From: Actinomycetes bacterium
Lineage (GTDB): Bacteria > Actinomycetota > Acidimicrobiia > Acidimicrobiales > Acidimicrobiaceae
Length of the DNA: 7,920 bases
Assembly (NCBI GenBank): GCA_021785315.1
Contig: JAJYFX010000068.1
Span: 1 to 7,920 of the forward strand
Reading direction: 5' to 3'
Shown: piece by piece, positions 6,151 through 7,920 of the stretch
Numbering within the stretch: position 1 is the stretch's first letter
How the letters are laid out: every line of letters starts with the position of its first letter
Notes under the pieces: generated by a model
What the model saw: only the letters and a program-made list of their open reading frames with translations
The model's database searches: none
Told to the model about the DNA's origin: nothing
Program-made: the position numbers and the translations under genes

Positions 6151-6636
6151 GTGCAGTGCAGTAATTGCGGATACATGAATCCAAGCGACGCAAATTTTTG
6201 TTCATCGTGCGGCAGGCCAGTGAACGACGACGACGACACGGGCACCTTGGCGTCGGTCGAGCCAGCAATTGATGCCGTGGACGAGTTTGTCGACCATGCC
6301 ATTCTGCTCGCGCCCGCCGATCAGGTTGTTCTTGTCGTCAAAGGCGGACCCAGTTCCGGCACTTACTTTGTGCTGGAGAGGGAAGTAACCCGAGTTGGAC
6401 GCCATCCAGACTCTGACATCTTTCTCGACGACATCACGGTCTCAAGGCGGCACGCTGAATTCATGATCCGCAAAGAAGAGTATTTCGTCGTAGACGCTGG
6501 CTCCCTTAACGGAACCTATGTCAATAAGCAAAGGATTGACCAGGCAAAGCTCGTTACCGGCGACGAAGTGCAAATTGGAAAATACAAACTTATTTTCGTC
6601 GCGCCGTCACGGGAGGGTGGCACAAGTGGGCGATAG
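6151..6636 (+). CDS. garA: GarA-like FHA protein with N-terminal zinc ribbon
   Basis: 161-residue cytoplasmic FHA protein. Residues 60-150 match mycobacterial GarA/OdhI closely as I recall it: VGRHPDSDIFLDDITVSRRHAEF (Arg84, Ser98, Arg99, His101), then DAGSLNGTYVN (Ser118, Asn120, Gly121) and GDEVQIGKYKLIF. GarA binds 2-oxoglutarate dehydrogenase and glutamate-metabolising enzymes, and is switched off when an N-terminal ETTS threonine is phosphorylated and bound by its own FHA domain. Here that ETTS segment is not seen. Residues 3-20 instead form a Cys-x2-Cys ... Cys-x2-Cys zinc ribbon (Cys3, 6, 17, 20), followed by an acidic NDDDDTGT stretch. GTG 6151 is the first start after an in-frame TAG at 6124 and is needed to keep the cysteines. 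No clear Shine-Dalgarno is visible. It follows gcvH and overlaps ftsR by 11 bp, as expected of the garA locus. Confidence 0.9.
   Translation: MQCSNCGYMNPSDANFCSSCGRPVNDDDDTGTLASVEPAIDAVDEFVDHAILLAPADQVVLVVKGGPSSGTYFVLEREVTRVGRHPDSDIFLDDITVSRRHAEFMIRKEEYFVVDAGSLNGTYVNKQRIDQAKLVTGDEVQIGKYKLIFVAPSREGGTSGR
6611..6616 (+). promoter_or_regulatory. ftsR ribosome binding site inside the garA 3' end
   Basis: GGGAGG within the last codons of the GarA-like gene lies 9 nt before GTG 6626. It fixes the ftsR start there rather than at ATG 6518, where the added sequence would only be an out-of-frame reading of the FHA domain. Confidence 0.65.
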
Positions 6637-7780
6637 GGGCTACAGGTCAATCGGCGAAACCCTCGATTTCATCAAAGGGGAATTCCCAGAGGTCACCATC
6701 TCGAAGATCAGGTTCCTAGAAACACAGGGGCTAATCGCGCCAGAGCGAACGACAAATGGCTATAGAAAATTTTACGCTCATGACATCGAAAGGCTCACCT
6801 TCGTACTGCGACAGCAGAGAGAGCAATTCCTGCCGCTCAAAGTGATCAAGGATCGAATCACCGAGAAGGAGCCGGGAGTCTTCGTTCTCGATCCAAGCAA
6901 AGGTCGATTTGCCAAGTACCAGCGATCTAAAAGCTCCAAATTTGAAAAGGATATCTTTGGGGACCCGCTGGATGAAAGCGCCAATCAGGCCCGCCGAAAT
7001 CAAGCTAATCGTAAAGTAGAGGCTAAGGGTAGTTCCGTCCACGAAACGGGTTCGGCTCATAGCCAGCCTGGCCACGCAGCGATGCCAATTTCTGCTGGTC
7101 CTGCGGAAGGACGAAGCACCGCTACGGTGAATACTCGTACTGAACCAAGACCACCTGAAGCCAGCAAGCTCAACGCCGTGTCGCAGCATATCGCTCCAAA
7201 TGATGCCGGTGTTCCTGCCACACAAAGCGGTTCACTGGCGGACAAACTGCCTGCGGCAAAACGGCCCCGATTGTTCGCCCTGCCATCTGCCTCCGCCCTA
7301 GCCGAAAAGCTAGAAGAGGCGCGGGCGCTCCATGACAGATTGGACGAGACCGACGAAAGCCAAGAGTCGGCGAATGACGCCGCAGAGTCCGGGTTTCCGA
7401 AGAATTCGTTTACGGCCCGAAATATTGCAGAACTTGCAGATTTGAGCCTGGTCCAGGTCGAAGACTTGACAACCTTCGGCCTCTTGAACCCAACTTCAGT
7501 GCGCGGTCAGCAGATATATTGCGCCGCGGATCTAGAACTCGCTTCGCTAGCCAAGGAATTCGCAAGATTTGGACTAGAAGCAAGACATCTAAAAATGTAC
7601 CGAGTGTCGGCCGAAAGAGAAGCGTCTTTTCTCGAACAGGTAATTCTGCCGATCCTGGCGAATAAGTCCTCCAAATCTCGCAATCGTGCCGAGACCGCTC
7701 TTACGCAGTTGGGAGAATTAGGAGCCCAGTTCAGAACGCTGCTATTGGAACGGGCGATCGAAAAAATCCTGCAGTCTTAA
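6626..7780 (+). CDS. ftsR: FtsR/Rv1828-type MerR transcriptional regulator with long linker
   Basis: MerR-family DNA-binding regulator, 384 residues from GTG 6626. The N-terminal winged helix-turn-helix (residues 6-80: YRSIGETLDFIKGEFPEV, ISKIRFLETQGLIAPERT, GYRKF, LPLKVIKD) is the form shared by mycobacterial Rv1828 and corynebacterial FtsR; FtsR was described as an activator of ftsZ. The C-terminal domain (about 260-384: FTARNIAELADLSLVQVE, FGLEARHLKMYRVSAERE) matches the second conserved region of that family, not an effector domain for metals or drugs. Between them are about 180 mostly polar residues rich in Ala, Ser, Glu, Lys and Pro, probably disordered. Rv1828 has about 247 residues, so the extra length lies in this linker. 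Translation is probably coupled to garA (11-bp overlap). Targets are inferred from the family only. Confidence 0.9.
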   Translation: MGDRGYRSIGETLDFIKGEFPEVTISKIRFLETQGLIAPERTTNGYRKFYAHDIERLTFVLRQQREQFLPLKVIKDRITEKEPGVFVLDPSKGRFAKYQRSKSSKFEKDIFGDPLDESANQARRNQANRKVEAKGSSVHETGSAHSQPGHAAMPISAGPAEGRSTATVNTRTEPRPPEASKLNAVSQHIAPNDAGVPATQSGSLADKLPAAKRPRLFALPSASALAEKLEEARALHDRLDETDESQESANDAAESGFPKNSFTARNIAELADLSLVQVEDLTTFGLLNPTSVRGQQIYCAADLELASLAKEFARFGLEARHLKMYRVSAEREASFLEQVILPILANKSSKSRNRAETALTQLGELGAQFRTLLLERAIEKILQS

Positions 7781-7910
7781 ATCCTGTTTTTACTTCCGAG
7801 CTATTCATCTTTAAAGCTGATTAGGTTTATAGTTAGAAATAGGTGATCAAAGATCATAAAGGGCTGAAGCTGATTTTTGGGAACAGGCCTCAGCGCCAGA
7901 ACTGTTGGCT
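7781..7910. other. Intergenic region after ftsR
   Basis: AT-richer than the flanking genes. It contains TATAGT (7828-7833), a good -10, with TTCATC (7804-7809) as a weak -35 at 18 bp, so a promoter for the next gene is possible. It also contains TGATC-AAA-GATCA (7844-7856), a perfect 5-bp dyad just downstream of that -10, and the repeated word AAGCTGATT (near 7814 and 7867). No strong terminator hairpin with a T-run follows ftsR. Confidence 0.4.
7844..7856. repeat. Inverted repeat TGATC-AAA-GATCA
   Basis: Perfect 5-bp arms with a 3-base centre. It lies 10 bp after a TATAGT -10-like sequence, where a repressor could block transcription of the gene that starts beyond the window. It could also be chance in AT-rich sequence. 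Confidence 0.35.
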
Positions 7911-7918
7911 GGAGGTGA
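7911..7918 (+). promoter_or_regulatory. Near-perfect Shine-Dalgarno of the next gene
   Basis: GGAGGTGA pairs over eight bases with the 3' end of bacterial 16S rRNA. It lies two bases from the right edge, so a plus-strand start codon should come within a few bases beyond the window. In mycobacteria the gene in this position is the Rv1829 bifunctional-nuclease (DUF151) gene; that identity is inferred from gene order only. Confidence 0.6.
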
Positions 7919-7920
7919 GC

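Noticed and set aside
6518..6625. Upstream ATG start for the MerR regulator
   Set aside because: The extra 36 residues would be an out-of-frame reading of the FHA gene; GTG 6626 has GGGAGG upstream and begins at the conserved domain.
6731..7225. 164-codon minus-strand frame opposite ftsR
   Set aside because: It is a shadow of the MerR gene's linker and first domain; it has no ribosome site and no family resemblance, while the plus-strand frame has conserved domains.

Overview
The window looks like a piece of an actinobacterial (Actinomycetota) chromosome. The main evidence is the right half, where a CDP-alcohol phosphatidyltransferase, gcvH, a GarA-like FHA protein and a FtsR/Rv1828-type MerR regulator lie in the same order as in mycobacteria and other actinobacteria. 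The nicotinamidase and the metallo-beta-lactamase-fold protein also resemble mycobacterial PncA and Rv1339 most closely of the sequences I remember. Base composition is moderate rather than very GC-rich, GTG and TTG starts are frequent, and some genes look leaderless. A non-streptomycete, non-mycobacterial lineage such as Acidimicrobiia would fit, but that placement is a guess.

Left third (1-3069, minus strand): lutA and lutB, the first two genes of the LutABC L-lactate oxidation complex. lutB runs off the left edge, and lutC would be expected beyond it. Next is ccdA, an integral-membrane thiol-disulfide carrier with no thioredoxin partner or cytochrome assembly gene visible here.

Middle (3145-5288, plus strand): pncA (nicotinamidase, NAD salvage), divergent from ccdA across 75 bp; an Rv1339-like metallo-hydrolase; and a PgsA/cardiolipin-synthase-type phospholipid enzyme. 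The last two probably begin at TTG codons with strong ribosome binding sites, downstream of longer upstream ATG readings.

Right third (5377-7920, plus strand): gcvH (lipoyl carrier of the glycine cleavage system) with a perfect dyad just before its ATG; a 393-bp gap with more short dyads but no convincing gene; a GarA-like protein carrying an N-terminal zinc ribbon; and ftsR, which overlaps it by 11 bp and has an unusually long hydrophilic linker. A near-perfect Shine-Dalgarno sequence ends the window, so another plus-strand gene begins just beyond it.

The themes are central carbon and nitrogen metabolism (lactate, glycine, NAD, FHA-based control of 2-oxoglutarate metabolism) and envelope or division functions. 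I see no mobile element, CRISPR array, tRNA, rRNA or phage gene, and no clearly new multi-gene system. The most distinctive items are the zinc-ribbon GarA variant, the gcvH operator-like dyad and the enlarged FtsR linker.
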